Positions 45,380-53,951 of a stretch of 64,000 nt of DNA are shown one piece after another; the stretch's first letter is position 1, and each line of letters opens with the position of its first letter. The DNA is from Bacillus sp. FJAT-49736 (GTDB lineage Bacteria > Bacillota > Bacilli > Bacillales > Bacillaceae_C). A model generated the notes under the pieces. It was given only the letters and a program-made list of their open reading frames with translations. It had not been told where the DNA came from and did not search any database. The translations under genes and the position numbers were made by a program. Location of the stretch: assembly GCF_018343615.1 (NCBI RefSeq), contig NZ_JAGYPI010000003.1, positions 124,001 to 188,000 on the forward strand, read 5' to 3'.

Positions 45380-46138
45380 ATGTCAAAAACATGTGTTATT
45401 ACAGGGGCAAGCAGAGGAATTGGCAGGGCGATTGCGGTTACACTCAGTCAAAGAGAAGATATTTCAAATATTATTCTTATTTCTAGAACAAAGGATGGGC
45501 TGGAAGAAACAGCAAGTAAAATGAATAAAGAAAAAAATATTGAATGCTATGCTATGGACTTAACAAATTATCAGGAAGTAGAAGAAGTAATCTCGTCTGT
45601 AGGAACTAGATTTGGTTCCATCGATTATTTGCTAAATGTTGCTGGCTACGCGGAACCTAAATCTCTATTGGAGACTTCTATTGAAAACTGGGAAACTACT
45701 TATAAAGTTAACGTACATTCCATATTCTATATAACAAAAGAAGTAGTCAAGTTTATGAAGAGAACAGGCGGGAAAATTTTGAATGTCGCTTCCACTGCCG
45801 GAAGCTCTGCTCGTCCGGGTTGGCTTGCATATGCATCATCCAAAGCAGCGATTATCAGCATGTCGCAAACATTATCGGAGGAATTATCAGAGTATGGAAT
45901 ATTAGTATATTGTATTTCTCCTGGAAGATGCGCAACAGAACTAAGAAGAGTACTTGCACCAGACGAAGATCAAAGTACCATTATGCAGCCGGAGCATGTT
46001 GGGGAAGTAGTCGATCATCTCCTTTCGGAAACCGGCCTTTGTTTGGATGGGCAAAATATTGTTGTTCGCAAACAGGTTACAAAGCCAATCAATGAAACAA
46101 TTGCAGATACAAAGGAACTATCAGAACAAATAATGTAA
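45380..46138 (+). CDS. SDR-family oxidoreductase (probable ribulose-5-phosphate reductase)
   Basis: A 252-residue short-chain dehydrogenase. It shows the cofactor motif TGASRGIG, the structural NVAGYAEP and the catalytic YASSK, with Ser in VASTAGSSARPG. In several bacteria an IspD-type domain is fused to an SDR that reduces ribulose-5-phosphate for CDP-ribitol; here the two are separate but adjacent, which suggests the same step. ATG 45380 is preferred (GGAGGG is 6 nt upstream) over the TTG 45377 that overlaps the previous stop region. Confidence 0.82.
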   Translation: MSKTCVITGASRGIGRAIAVTLSQREDISNIILISRTKDGLEETASKMNKEKNIECYAMDLTNYQEVEEVISSVGTRFGSIDYLLNVAGYAEPKSLLETSIENWETTYKVNVHSIFYITKEVVKFMKRTGGKILNVASTAGSSARPGWLAYASSKAAIISMSQTLSEELSEYGILVYCISPGRCATELRRVLAPDEDQSTIMQPEHVGEVVDHLLSETGLCLDGQNIVVRKQVTKPINETIADTKELSEQIM

Positions 46139-46163
46139 TCTTCAACTTAGAGAGGCGGTAACA

Positions 46164-47480
46164 ATGCATTTTAATCAAGCGATTATTAATATTATCCAGA
46201 TTATTTTACTAGTATTAATTCTTTTTTCCGTAAATAAAAACTATAGTAAATTCAAGCTGTTGTTAAAGCGCACAATCGTTGTCATTCTATATTTTGCATC
46301 AAAGCTTTTTCCAAGATCGAAAAAAATCATCGTATTTGGTGCAGAAAATGGAATGGGATTTCGAGGGAATCCGAAGTATCTCTTTTTAGAAATGGTGAAA
46401 AACCCTGGTTATCAATGTATCTGGATTACTAAAAGCCAGCAAGTGGTAAAGGAGCTTAATGAGAAAGGATTTACTTCCTATAAGCATCATTCCTTAAAGG
46501 GAATCTATTATCAACTTAGAGCAAAATTGGTCATTCATTCCCATTCCATTAATGATGACTTTTCTAAAGTGCTTTTAGGGGGAGCCATTTCCTATAACAC
46601 ATGGCATGGAGTTGGACTCAAGAAGGTCTGGGGGGCTCACAGCAAAACATTTTCCTATAAGATTTTGCATAACAGTAGCTTTGTAAAACGATTCTTTGGA
46701 AAATTAGTATTAAAAACCAACTCAGCGGGAGTCAATTATGTTGTTTCCACGAGCCCGAGAGTTTCCTCCTATTATCCGGAAACCTTTTTGGTAGATAAAA
46801 AGAACGTAATCGAGCTCGGACAAGTTCGAAATGATATTTTCTTTCAGGATTCAGAAGAGGACGAGAAAATTCCAGATTATATAAAAAATAACAAAGTAAT
46901 CTTGTATATGCCGACACACCGTAATTTTGGGAAATTAGATACCCCTATTAATCTTGTATTTGATTTCGAGAAGCTAGATGAATTTTGTGGAAAAATGGGC
47001 TATCTTTTTATCGTGAAAAGACATATGTACAGCAGTGGTAGTATTTCAAAAAAATACAAGAATATTATAGATGTAAGCAATAAATCGTATGATCCACAGT
47101 TTTTGCTGAAGTATACGGACATTCTGCTGACGGACTACTCAAGCTGCTATACAGATTATCTGTTATTGGATCGGCCAGTTGTCTTTTATTGCTATGACTT
47201 AGAAATGTATTTGCAAAAATCAAACGAAATGTATTTTGATTATTTTGATGTAACTCCAGGGCCGAAACCAAAGGAATTCCATGAACTCCTTCATTCATTA
47301 AAGGACATGATGGAACAACCAGAGCAATACCGTGAAGAGAGAGAGCGTGTACTGAACATTTTTTATTCAAAGGAAAATCAAGAACAGGTATTAGAAAAAC
47401 AAGTGAGTTTTATTAACAACCATATAGTAAAAAGTAAAACACGCAATACTCATGTCACAGGCACGGATGCTTCTTTCTAG
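46164..47480 (+). CDS. CDP-glycerol/ribitol phosphotransferase 1 (TagF/TarL-like)
   Basis: A 438-residue protein of the CDP-glycerol glycerophosphotransferase family. An N-terminal hydrophobic anchor (about 7-22) is followed by TWHGVGLKKVWG, the nucleotide-pocket block MPTHRNFGK and LLTDYSSCYTDYLLLDRPV near the C-terminus. The enzyme would add polyol-phosphate units to a cell-wall polymer. Together with the cytidylyltransferase and SDR upstream it points to a poly(ribitol phosphate) polymer. GAGGCGG precedes ATG. Confidence 0.85.
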   Translation: MHFNQAIINIIQIILLVLILFSVNKNYSKFKLLLKRTIVVILYFASKLFPRSKKIIVFGAENGMGFRGNPKYLFLEMVKNPGYQCIWITKSQQVVKELNEKGFTSYKHHSLKGIYYQLRAKLVIHSHSINDDFSKVLLGGAISYNTWHGVGLKKVWGAHSKTFSYKILHNSSFVKRFFGKLVLKTNSAGVNYVVSTSPRVSSYYPETFLVDKKNVIELGQVRNDIFFQDSEEDEKIPDYIKNNKVILYMPTHRNFGKLDTPINLVFDFEKLDEFCGKMGYLFIVKRHMYSSGSISKKYKNIIDVSNKSYDPQFLLKYTDILLTDYSSCYTDYLLLDRPVVFYCYDLEMYLQKSNEMYFDYFDVTPGPKPKEFHELLHSLKDMMEQPEQYREERERVLNIFYSKENQEQVLEKQVSFINNHIVKSKTRNTHVTGTDASF

Positions 47481-47499
47481 TGAAAGGCAGGTACCTGAA

Positions 47500-48723
47500 A
47501 TGTCATCGTTGAGGTTAATACCTACTATTATTGTAAAATATACTATGAAAAGCATTTACTCTTGCTTCTGTTTATTTTTAAAAATAAATAAACAGAAGAT
47601 CACTTTTGCATCGTATCGGTCTGATACTCTTAAGGATAATTTATACTTTGTTTGGGAGGAATTCCAAAGACAGTCTCCCGACTATCATTATCATTTTGTA
47701 TTTAAAAAGTTTCATAGCTCCATAAGAGGAAAGATTGACTACTTTTTTCATTTAGTAAAGGCCATGTATGAAATGGCAACATCTCGCTTTTTTATTATTG
47801 ATGATTATTACTTTCCTGTCTACGTCATTAAACCAAGAAAGGGAACGGAAGTTATTCAGCTTTGGCATGGCTCCGGGGCGTTAAAAAAGGTAGGGTTAAG
47901 TACTATTGGAAAGCCTTTTGGCCCGAGTGAAAAATATTTAAGGCATGTTAAAATCCATTCTAACTATGCAAGGGTATACGTAAGTGCTGCGGAGGTAGTG
48001 AAATATTATAGCGAGGCCTTTGGAATGCCGGCAAAGCAAATCTATCCTTTTGGTGTTCCAAGAACAGACTATTTTTTTTCAGAGAATAAAAGGGAAAGCC
48101 TAAAAAAAATAATTTATGAAAGATATCCAGAATTAAGACAGAAAAAGCTGCTGCTATATGCACCCACCTATCGCGGGAAAAGCCACTATCAAGATGCATT
48201 TACTTGTCCGCTTCATATAGGAGAGATGAGGGAAAAGCTAGGGGAAAACTACGCATTGCTTATCCATCTTCATCCATATATGCAGGATGGCATAGAAATT
48301 GCGGACGATGAGCGTGATTTTGCATATCATTTGAAGGATTCCTTTACTATCCAAGAATTGCTATCATTAGCGGATATCCTTATTACGGATTATTCTACCG
48401 TATTTTTTGATTTTAGTTTGCTTGGGCGCCCTATCGCTTTTTTTGCGGATGATTTGGAGCAATATATTAGTGAACGAGATTTCTATTATGATTATTTAGA
48501 TATCATACCAGGACCATTCTTCACAGAAACGAATCAGCTAACGGAATGGATTGCAGAAGGTAATTTTGATTTGAAGAGGGTAACAGCTTTCCGAAACAGG
48601 TTTTTTGATCATATAGACGGTAAAGCAGCAAAGAGAATTGTGAGACATTTGCTGGAAGATGTAACCATTCAACATAAAGAAATAAAGAATGATCATGATA
48701 TAAGAAAAGAAGGAGCGGTATAA
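47500..48723 (+). CDS. CDP-glycerol/ribitol phosphotransferase 2 (TagF/TarL-like)
   Basis: A 407-residue family member with WHGSGALKKVGLSTIG, LLYAPTYRGKSHYQD and LITDYSTVFFDFSLLGRPI. One protein of such a pair usually primes the chain and the other extends it, but which is which cannot be read here. I place the start at ATG 47500 (AGGCAGGT upstream), 19 nt after the previous stop; the frame is open from 47452 and would overlap. Last gene of the operon, with a terminator at its stop codon. Confidence 0.83.
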   Translation: MSSLRLIPTIIVKYTMKSIYSCFCLFLKINKQKITFASYRSDTLKDNLYFVWEEFQRQSPDYHYHFVFKKFHSSIRGKIDYFFHLVKAMYEMATSRFFIIDDYYFPVYVIKPRKGTEVIQLWHGSGALKKVGLSTIGKPFGPSEKYLRHVKIHSNYARVYVSAAEVVKYYSEAFGMPAKQIYPFGVPRTDYFFSENKRESLKKIIYERYPELRQKKLLLYAPTYRGKSHYQDAFTCPLHIGEMREKLGENYALLIHLHPYMQDGIEIADDERDFAYHLKDSFTIQELLSLADILITDYSTVFFDFSLLGRPIAFFADDLEQYISERDFYYDYLDIIPGPFFTETNQLTEWIAEGNFDLKRVTAFRNRFFDHIDGKAAKRIVRHLLEDVTIQHKEIKNDHDIRKEGAV

Positions 48724-48745
48724 TATATCGCTCCTTCTTTTCTTT
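48705..48745. terminator. Terminator of the ribitol-phosphate operon
   Basis: A 13-bp stem AAAAGAAGGAGCG / CGCTCCTTCTTTT with the stop codon in the loop; TCTTTTC follows. The symmetric A/T flanks allow use from both sides. Confidence 0.83.
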
Positions 48746-49513
48746 TCATGATTTTTTTCGGGCTTTTACATGCTTTAGCTGTGCAACTGCAATAAAGCTT
48801 ACTATTACAAGCAATAGCCATGAGCTGATTTTTCCTAAATGAACAAGATGCCAGCCGTTTGATTGATTAGGATATTGCCAGGCTCCGAAAAACGTAGAGA
48901 TGTTTTCAGCAACCCAAATGAAAAATCCTATTAGTAAAAAGGAAAGGACCAGGGGCATTTTAAAAACGTTATTCCTTATTTTAAAAGTAACATATGTTTT
49001 GAAAAAGAGAATAATGATGAAACACTTTATAATCCAGCGAAAATCCATTATATAATGATCTGTAAAGAAATTCAGATAAATAGAGAAACCAAGAATAGAA
49101 ACAATAGCAAATGGCGGCCAATGATATAGTTTTATATCAAGTCGCCGCCATGCTTGGCACATATAACTTGCGACGCTTGCATACATAAATCCGCTGTAAA
49201 GCGGGACATCATAAATTTTAGTCCATGCTTTTTCAGGATAAGACCATGAACCTGTATGTACCTTAAAAAGCTCCAGTAGTAAACCAATAACATGGAAAAC
49301 ACAAATAACTTTCAATTCATCAATTGTCTCAATCTTCGTTACAAGCAATAAAATTTGCGTTAATATACAGATTAATAATATGAAATCATAGCGGTGAAGA
49401 AAAGGAATGGAGATAAACTTTGACAAGGCTAAGGTAAGGAATATAACCAGTGGAAAAATACAGGATAATGCCTGATGATAAGCAAATGCAAGTAAGTTCT
49501 TTAAGAAATTCAT
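48746..49513 (-). CDS. DUF817 integral membrane protein (YoaT-like)
   Basis: A 255-residue protein with seven or eight membrane helices. The central sequence HTGSWSYPEKAWTKIYDVPL and FGAWQYPNQSNGW are DUF817 hallmarks, as is CQAWRRLDI. Function is unknown. It is convergent with the ribitol-phosphate operon and uses the shared terminator. Confidence 0.85.
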   Translation of the reverse strand: MNFLKNLLAFAYHQALSCIFPLVIFLTLALSKFISIPFLHRYDFILLICILTQILLLVTKIETIDELKVICVFHVIGLLLELFKVHTGSWSYPEKAWTKIYDVPLYSGFMYASVASYMCQAWRRLDIKLYHWPPFAIVSILGFSIYLNFFTDHYIMDFRWIIKCFIIILFFKTYVTFKIRNNVFKMPLVLSFLLIGFFIWVAENISTFFGAWQYPNQSNGWHLVHLGKISSWLLLVIVSFIAVAQLKHVKARKKS

Positions 49514-49606
49514 AAAATACTCCTAAATAAATCCAAAATGGAAAACTATTATTACTAACTTAACATAGTAAGTGTTTTCTTTCCATACCATTAAGTGGCA
49601 AGTCTA

Positions 49607-49807
49607 TTAATTTCCTCCCTTAGTCTTAGAAGGCTCACGAAAACCTTTCGTTAATGATTGATAGGCATAAATAAGCTTGTCCAGCTCCTGGCTTTGAAAT
49701 AAGGTTTCCGGACTTTTAAGGCCCTTTTTTGTACCAATTTCAATCATTTGTTTTCGTAAATGATCAATTTGATTTGATAAATCTAGAAGGCTGTAGTAGT
49801 TTTTCAT
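49607..49807 (-). CDS. Spo0E-like sporulation phosphatase
   Basis: A 66-residue helical protein of the Spo0E family. It has the diagnostic SQELDKLIYAYQ (Ser-Gln-Glu-Leu-Asp) motif and an N-terminal helix with DHLRKQMIEIG. Spo0E proteins dephosphorylate Spo0A~P and block sporulation. Three phosphorelay-type kinases lie in the same window, so kinases and a phosphatase with opposite effects are encoded near each other. GGAGTG lies 8 nt upstream of ATG on the minus strand. Confidence 0.9.
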   Translation of the reverse strand: MKNYYSLLDLSNQIDHLRKQMIEIGTKKGLKSPETLFQSQELDKLIYAYQSLTKGFREPSKTKGGN

Positions 49808-50029
49808 TTTTGTCCACTCCTACAATGGAATTCTCTCTAGTTAGGATTTGGGTTGCTAAGATGAATTTTAAATATGTCCATCAAATTATTTTTATAAATT
49901 ACAAAAATCAATGAGATACAAAAGTACTAGGACATATGTAACATTATGAGGGATGCTGGCGAAAATTGGAACACTTTCGACAATGGTTCTATGGATTTGA
50001 CAAATTTCGATACTCTTAATTCTTCAATT

Positions 50030-50066
50030 CAAAAGAAAATGTAACACCGTAGATGCGATGTTACAT
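50030..50066 (-). terminator. Terminator of the nitroreductase-CPBP operon
   Basis: Stem ATGTAACA (50039-50046) / TGTTACAT (50059-50066); on the minus strand it is followed by TTTCTTTTG. Confidence 0.8.
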
Positions 50067-50082
50067 AGAAATCGTAAGTTTT

Positions 50083-50715
50083 TTATGGGTTGAAAAATAA
50101 TAGGATCCAAATAATCATTATAACTATGTTAAGACGAATACTTCGAGTCAAATAGGCTATTAAACCTGTTATTATCCCGATTAGAAAAGACCCTGCAGTG
50201 ATAATAATGGATGATGTGTGAACGTACAACATAATAGCAAATAATATGCTTTGAAAGCAGATAGAAACAGTGCTACTATATCCCAGCTGTCTAAACCTTG
50301 GTTGCAAAATATTACGATAAAGCACTTCAAGTAAACACGCTTGAATGATAACATTCAACAGATAGCCAAATGTGAAAGGCGGCAATATCAATGGAACCTT
50401 AAGGATAAACATAAGGATTAAGATAATCAAAAATAATGGTAGAGCAAACAGAATAAAATATTTCTTCGCCTTTCTTTGTTTGATTTTACTTGTTACTGCC
50501 TCAGGAAGTCTAGAGGGATCAATTGTAAAAATGGTTACCCAAGCTACAATAGTATAAATGGAAAAAATCCATTGTATCGAGGGAGAAAAAAAGTCTTCCA
50601 ATGTATACACAAGTAATAATCCAATCATATAAGTGTTAAATTGTAAATGATTTACCTTCTTTTTGACATTAGGTGAAAGCCAAGATGAATTTAACCTAAT
50701 ATTATCTTCCTTCAT
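50083..50715 (-). CDS. CPBP-like intramembrane protease relative, degenerate active site
   Basis: A 210-residue membrane protein with six or so helices. ACLLEVLYRNILQPRF sits where CPBP/Abi proteases have EExxxR, with the first glutamate replaced by leucine. The next block (FAIMLYVHTSS) lacks a histidine four residues after the phenylalanine, where the family has FxxxH. So it is a CPBP-fold protein that may not be a protease. It overlaps the nitroreductase gene by 14 nt. The start may be ATG 50715 or ATG 50730. Confidence 0.65.
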   Translation of the reverse strand: MKEDNIRLNSSWLSPNVKKKVNHLQFNTYMIGLLLVYTLEDFFSPSIQWIFSIYTIVAWVTIFTIDPSRLPEAVTSKIKQRKAKKYFILFALPLFLIILILMFILKVPLILPPFTFGYLLNVIIQACLLEVLYRNILQPRFRQLGYSSTVSICFQSILFAIMLYVHTSSIIITAGSFLIGIITGLIAYLTRSIRLNIVIMIIWILLFFNP

Positions 50716-51298
50716 CTTTGTTGCCCCCATTCCATGTTCCCCAAAAGAATGTGTGCTTAGGATGATAACGTTTGTCTTGACCCGTACATTTTCTTTTTAG
50801 CTCATTAGTTATTTTGCTTAAACCTGAGCTAGTAGGATACCCAATAGCAGTAATCACAACAATTCGGAACTCTTTTGGAATCTGTAGAATCCGTTTCACT
50901 TCTGCCTCATCCCAACCAATCATCTGCCGACATGTAATTCCCATAATAGTTGCTTGATATATAATGCTCATCATGGCTACTCCACAATCATATAAATAAT
51001 AATCTTTCCCTGCAATTTGATCATCATCTTCCGGATTTGCAACTTGAACAATGAGGCCCGCCGCCTTTAATGCCCATCGATTAGTTCTGTGCAAGGCGTT
51101 TTCTATTTTCAGAATGGATTCCTTTTCGTCTAAAAGAATGTATCTAGCAGGTTGATGATTCCAGGAGGAAGGGGATCTCCGTGCTGCCTCGATAAGTAAA
51201 TCCCATGTATGTCTTGAACATTGCTGCTCGGTCCAATTTGTCACGCTTTTTCTCTCCATAATTTCTAATGCAAGTGTGTTAACTTCTTCCGTATTCAT
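50702..51298 (-). CDS. Nitroreductase family protein
   Basis: A 198-residue flavin-dependent nitroreductase-fold protein. The N-terminal RKSVTNWTEQQ and the FMN-binding RRSPSSWNHQPARYIL are family blocks, and DCGVAMMSIIYQATIMGI lies in the core. Probable NAD(P)H-dependent reductase, substrate unknown. ATG 51298 follows GAAAGG at a good distance; the frame is open to 51328. Its operon partner overlaps it. A two-component system is divergent, with only about 115 nt between. Confidence 0.82.
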   Translation of the reverse strand: MNTEEVNTLALEIMERKSVTNWTEQQCSRHTWDLLIEAARRSPSSWNHQPARYILLDEKESILKIENALHRTNRWALKAAGLIVQVANPEDDDQIAGKDYYLYDCGVAMMSIIYQATIMGITCRQMIGWDEAEVKRILQIPKEFRIVVITAIGYPTSSGLSKITNELKRKCTGQDKRYHPKHTFFWGTWNGGNKDEGR

Positions 51299-51414
51299 TT
51301 TTTTCATCCTTTCAAATGAAATTATCAATATTTGATAAATTCAGTATAATAATAGTGATAGTCACATAAAAATTGACCTTGGTCATAAAAAAGTCAGTTT
51401 CACAGGAGAAACAA

Positions 51415-52524
51415 ATGAATAAGTTTTTTGTTGCAATACGGTTGCTCGGTTATGTCACGATTTTTTGTTTTTATTTTATTTATAGTCATGCTGCTCTTAG
51501 TGTTGGTAAGTGGATTATTACGATTATTGTCATTAGTTGGGGAACGTGGGATTTGTGGAAAAAACCGGATGAGTTAGTTCGGCGTATGAGGACAGGTGTA
51601 TGGATTGAAATGTTTTCCATAAGCCTTTGGGTGGTTCTGTTAAATGGTTATATATTACTTTTTGCTTTCATTTCACCTTTAATCAGGACATCCATGCATT
51701 TAAGATTATTGGATAGAATTTTTATATTTGTTATTACAGTTGCAGAGGTTATTTTATTCAGGTGGTGCGTTCCAGGCACTAATATTTGGGTGCCGATAAT
51801 GGTATTTATGATTCTATTATTATATGGATCTATTATTAATGGATTCTTACATGAAAGAGAAAAATCTAGGAGATTAATTGCACTTTCTGGATTTGAAAGA
51901 GAGCAAATGGTAAGAGACCAAGAAAGGGTAAGAATGAGTCAACGATTACATGACACAATGGGGCAATATTGGATGGCGGTAATAAGGGCCATGGATGTTG
52001 CGGCTGCCATTGATGGCTCTGAAAAGGATACCTATATTATGAAAGCAAGGGAAGCAGCAGAGCAAGGATTAAATGAAATGAGGAGAGCCGTGCACCAGTG
52101 GAATGAAGGAAAGCAAACTCCAGATCAATGGTTTAAATGGACAATTGATTCTCTGGAAAGACTAAGGGAGATTACTCAAATTGATATCCAGTATCAGTCA
52201 GTAAAAATTAACTGGACTCACTTTCATCGTCCTGTTGAAATAAGTGAATTCATTTCAAGATTCATTGTGGAGTCTGTCACGAATGCTATAAGACATGGGC
52301 TAGCCACGAAAATCTACATATTTTCTCAAATAGAAGCGTCAAAGCTTAGCTTAACTGTTCGCGATAATGGTAAGGGTTTTTCATTGGTGGAAGGTAGCGT
52401 TCAAAATGGAATTGGTATCTCTTCCATAAGGCAAATGGCCAAAAATATAGATGCCCAATTACAGATGGAAAGCACCACAAATTATGGTACTACTATTCAT
52501 ATCTCGATTCCGTATCAAAGATAA
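51415..52524 (+). CDS. NarL-type sensor histidine kinase
   Basis: A 369-residue kinase with four or five N-terminal membrane helices (to about 150), a HisKA_3 dimerisation domain with His179 in RLHDTMGQY, and a C-terminal HATPase_c (ESVTNAIRHGLATKI, DNGKGFSL, GIGISSIRQMAK). It belongs to the DesK/LiaS/NarX-like group. ATG 51415 follows CAGGAGA. The response regulator is 12 nt downstream, so they form one two-component system. The signal is unknown; the divergent CPBP/nitroreductase operon may be a target. Confidence 0.9.
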   Translation: MNKFFVAIRLLGYVTIFCFYFIYSHAALSVGKWIITIIVISWGTWDLWKKPDELVRRMRTGVWIEMFSISLWVVLLNGYILLFAFISPLIRTSMHLRLLDRIFIFVITVAEVILFRWCVPGTNIWVPIMVFMILLLYGSIINGFLHEREKSRRLIALSGFEREQMVRDQERVRMSQRLHDTMGQYWMAVIRAMDVAAAIDGSEKDTYIMKAREAAEQGLNEMRRAVHQWNEGKQTPDQWFKWTIDSLERLREITQIDIQYQSVKINWTHFHRPVEISEFISRFIVESVTNAIRHGLATKIYIFSQIEASKLSLTVRDNGKGFSLVEGSVQNGIGISSIRQMAKNIDAQLQMESTTNYGTTIHISIPYQR

Positions 52525-52536
52525 AGGGGGAAAACT

Positions 52537-53199
52537 ATGATTCAAATAGGTATTGCTGAAGACCAGGCTTTAGTTAGAGAAAGCTTAGCAATTATCATAG
52601 ATTTAGAGCAGGATATGAAAGTAATTTGGAAAGCAGCAACTGGAGCACAAGCTCTTAATATGTTCTCTGAATCTCCCGTAGATGTAGTATTAATGGATTT
52701 GAGAATGCCGGACCTAGATGGTGTATCAGCAACGAGAAAAATTTCAGCTTTATCGAAAACAGCACAAACAATAGTATTAACAACCTTTGATCATGATGAA
52801 TGGATTCTAGATGCTCTTCATGCCGGAGCTGTTTCCTGTTTTTTGAAGGAGGTTCCACCACACCTGTTAATCAATGCAATTCGATTGATTTATCAATGCG
52901 AGTTTGAACCGGAGAAATGGAGTAAGGAATGGAGAAAATATACTCCAGAAATTCAATTTAAGGCAAAGAGAAATTTAGCCATTAATACCTCCTTCATGGA
53001 TTTAAAGCCTTTAACGAATAGAGAAATGGATATCCTGAAAAGAATGGAAGCAGGCCAATCAAATAGTGAAATTGCAAAAGCCCTTTTTTTAAGTGAGGGA
53101 ACGGTTAAAAATTATGTATCTAACTTATATTCAAAAATCGGCGTAAGAACAAGGGGGGAAGCAGCCAAGTTTGCAAGAGACCGAGGAATTACTTTATAA
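52537..53199 (+). CDS. NarL/LuxR-type response regulator
   Basis: A 220-residue protein with a receiver domain (phospho-acceptor Asp54 in VLMDLRMPDLDG, Thr at LTTFD, Lys in FLKEVPP) and a C-terminal LuxR helix-turn-helix (LTNREMDILKRMEAGQSNSE, then IAKALFLSEGTVKNYVSNL). Partner of the preceding kinase. AAGGGGG lies just before ATG. Confidence 0.93.
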   Translation: MIQIGIAEDQALVRESLAIIIDLEQDMKVIWKAATGAQALNMFSESPVDVVLMDLRMPDLDGVSATRKISALSKTAQTIVLTTFDHDEWILDALHAGAVSCFLKEVPPHLLINAIRLIYQCEFEPEKWSKEWRKYTPEIQFKAKRNLAINTSFMDLKPLTNREMDILKRMEAGQSNSEIAKALFLSEGTVKNYVSNLYSKIGVRTRGEAAKFARDRGITL

Positions 53200-53523
53200 A
53201 GTCTACTAAATATGTTAGGAAAATGGGATAAACATATGTGTTAGAAAAGTGGTATGAATTGTCCCTTAAGTTTCAAAAGGGCTGTTCTCGTATATATTGT
53301 TTCTTTCCAAATCTTTGTCCATACAAATGTACGCTTGGTTTCGAAGGCAACTTTTCTTAAGATGATGCTTCCATGCCTAAATAAGGTTTGTTATAAGGTT
53401 TTCGTTAACGAAAGCAACAAAGTTTTAGAAAAGAGCCTCGAAAAGAGAAGAGGCAAACTAATGATAGTTAGCCTCTTTTATTTCACTACTACATAGATTT
53501 AGTTAGCTTAAAAGTGGATACAA
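53200..53523. other. Intergenic region after the two-component system
   Basis: A 324-nt stretch without a credible gene. It holds a 14-bp perfect palindrome TTTCGTTAACGAAA (53400-53413) and, further on, the terminator at 53448-53482. The role of the palindrome is unknown. Confidence 0.5.
53448..53482. terminator. Terminator before the YjcZ-like gene
   Basis: Stem AAGAGGCAAACTA / TAGTTAGCCTCTT with one mismatch, then TTTATTTC on the plus strand. It could also end the minus-strand YjcZ-like transcripts. Confidence 0.75.
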
Positions 53524-53682
53524 TTAAGCCCAGCAGACGGCACCAATGATAATTAGAAGGATAAACAATACGACGAGTAGGGCGAAGCCGCCGCCGTAAC
53601 CGAATCCTCCTCCATAGCCATAGCCGCCACCGTAGCCATATCCACCGTAGCCACCATATCCGTATCCCCAACGACCAAACAT
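53524..53682 (-). CDS. YjcZ-family small sporulation protein, Gly/Tyr-rich
   Basis: A 52-residue protein too short for most ORF lists: a Gly-Tyr-rich head ([19 protein letters not shown]) and a hydrophobic tail ([18 protein letters not shown]). This is the YjcZ/YhjQ-type small Bacillus spore-associated protein. AAGGAGG lies 6 nt before ATG. A shorter relative lies just upstream. Confidence 0.85.
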   Translation of the reverse strand: MFGRWGYGYGGYGGYGYGGGYGYGGGFGYGGGFALLVVLFILLIIIGAVCWA

Positions 53683-53715
53683 AAAGATCCTCCTTTCAAA
53701 ATGTTTACTTACTGA

Positions 53716-53805
53716 TTAGTAAACGTAAGCTGCTCCTACGATAATCAGAAGGATAAACAATACGACAATTAGTGCAAAACCTGCACCGTAACCTGCACCA
53801 TCCAC
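53716..53805 (-). CDS. YjcZ-family micro-protein
   Basis: A 29-residue protein: [20 protein letters not shown] followed by IVGAAYVY. The hydrophobic segment is almost the same as in the 52-residue neighbour. It starts at GTG 53805 with GGGGGTGAT just upstream; no ATG in this frame is available. YjcZ-like proteins of this size are common in Bacillus. Two such genes in a row suggest duplication. Confidence 0.78.
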   Translation of the reverse strand: MDGAGYGAGFALIVVLFILLIIVGAAYVY

Positions 53806-53951
53806 AATATCACCCCCATGGCTTATTCCTTAATAAACTATGTATGTTTCTCGATTATGGATTGGACTCCTTACATAAAAATTAATTTCAAAAGTTAAAA
53901 TTAGTTATACTTACTAACAGTATCAAGCAGGGGATTTTTTTAATTTGTACG

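Noticed and set aside
53489-53671. Trp/Arg-rich minus-strand frame
   Set aside because: It is an out-of-frame reading of the Gly/Tyr-rich YjcZ-like gene, with no ribosome binding site.
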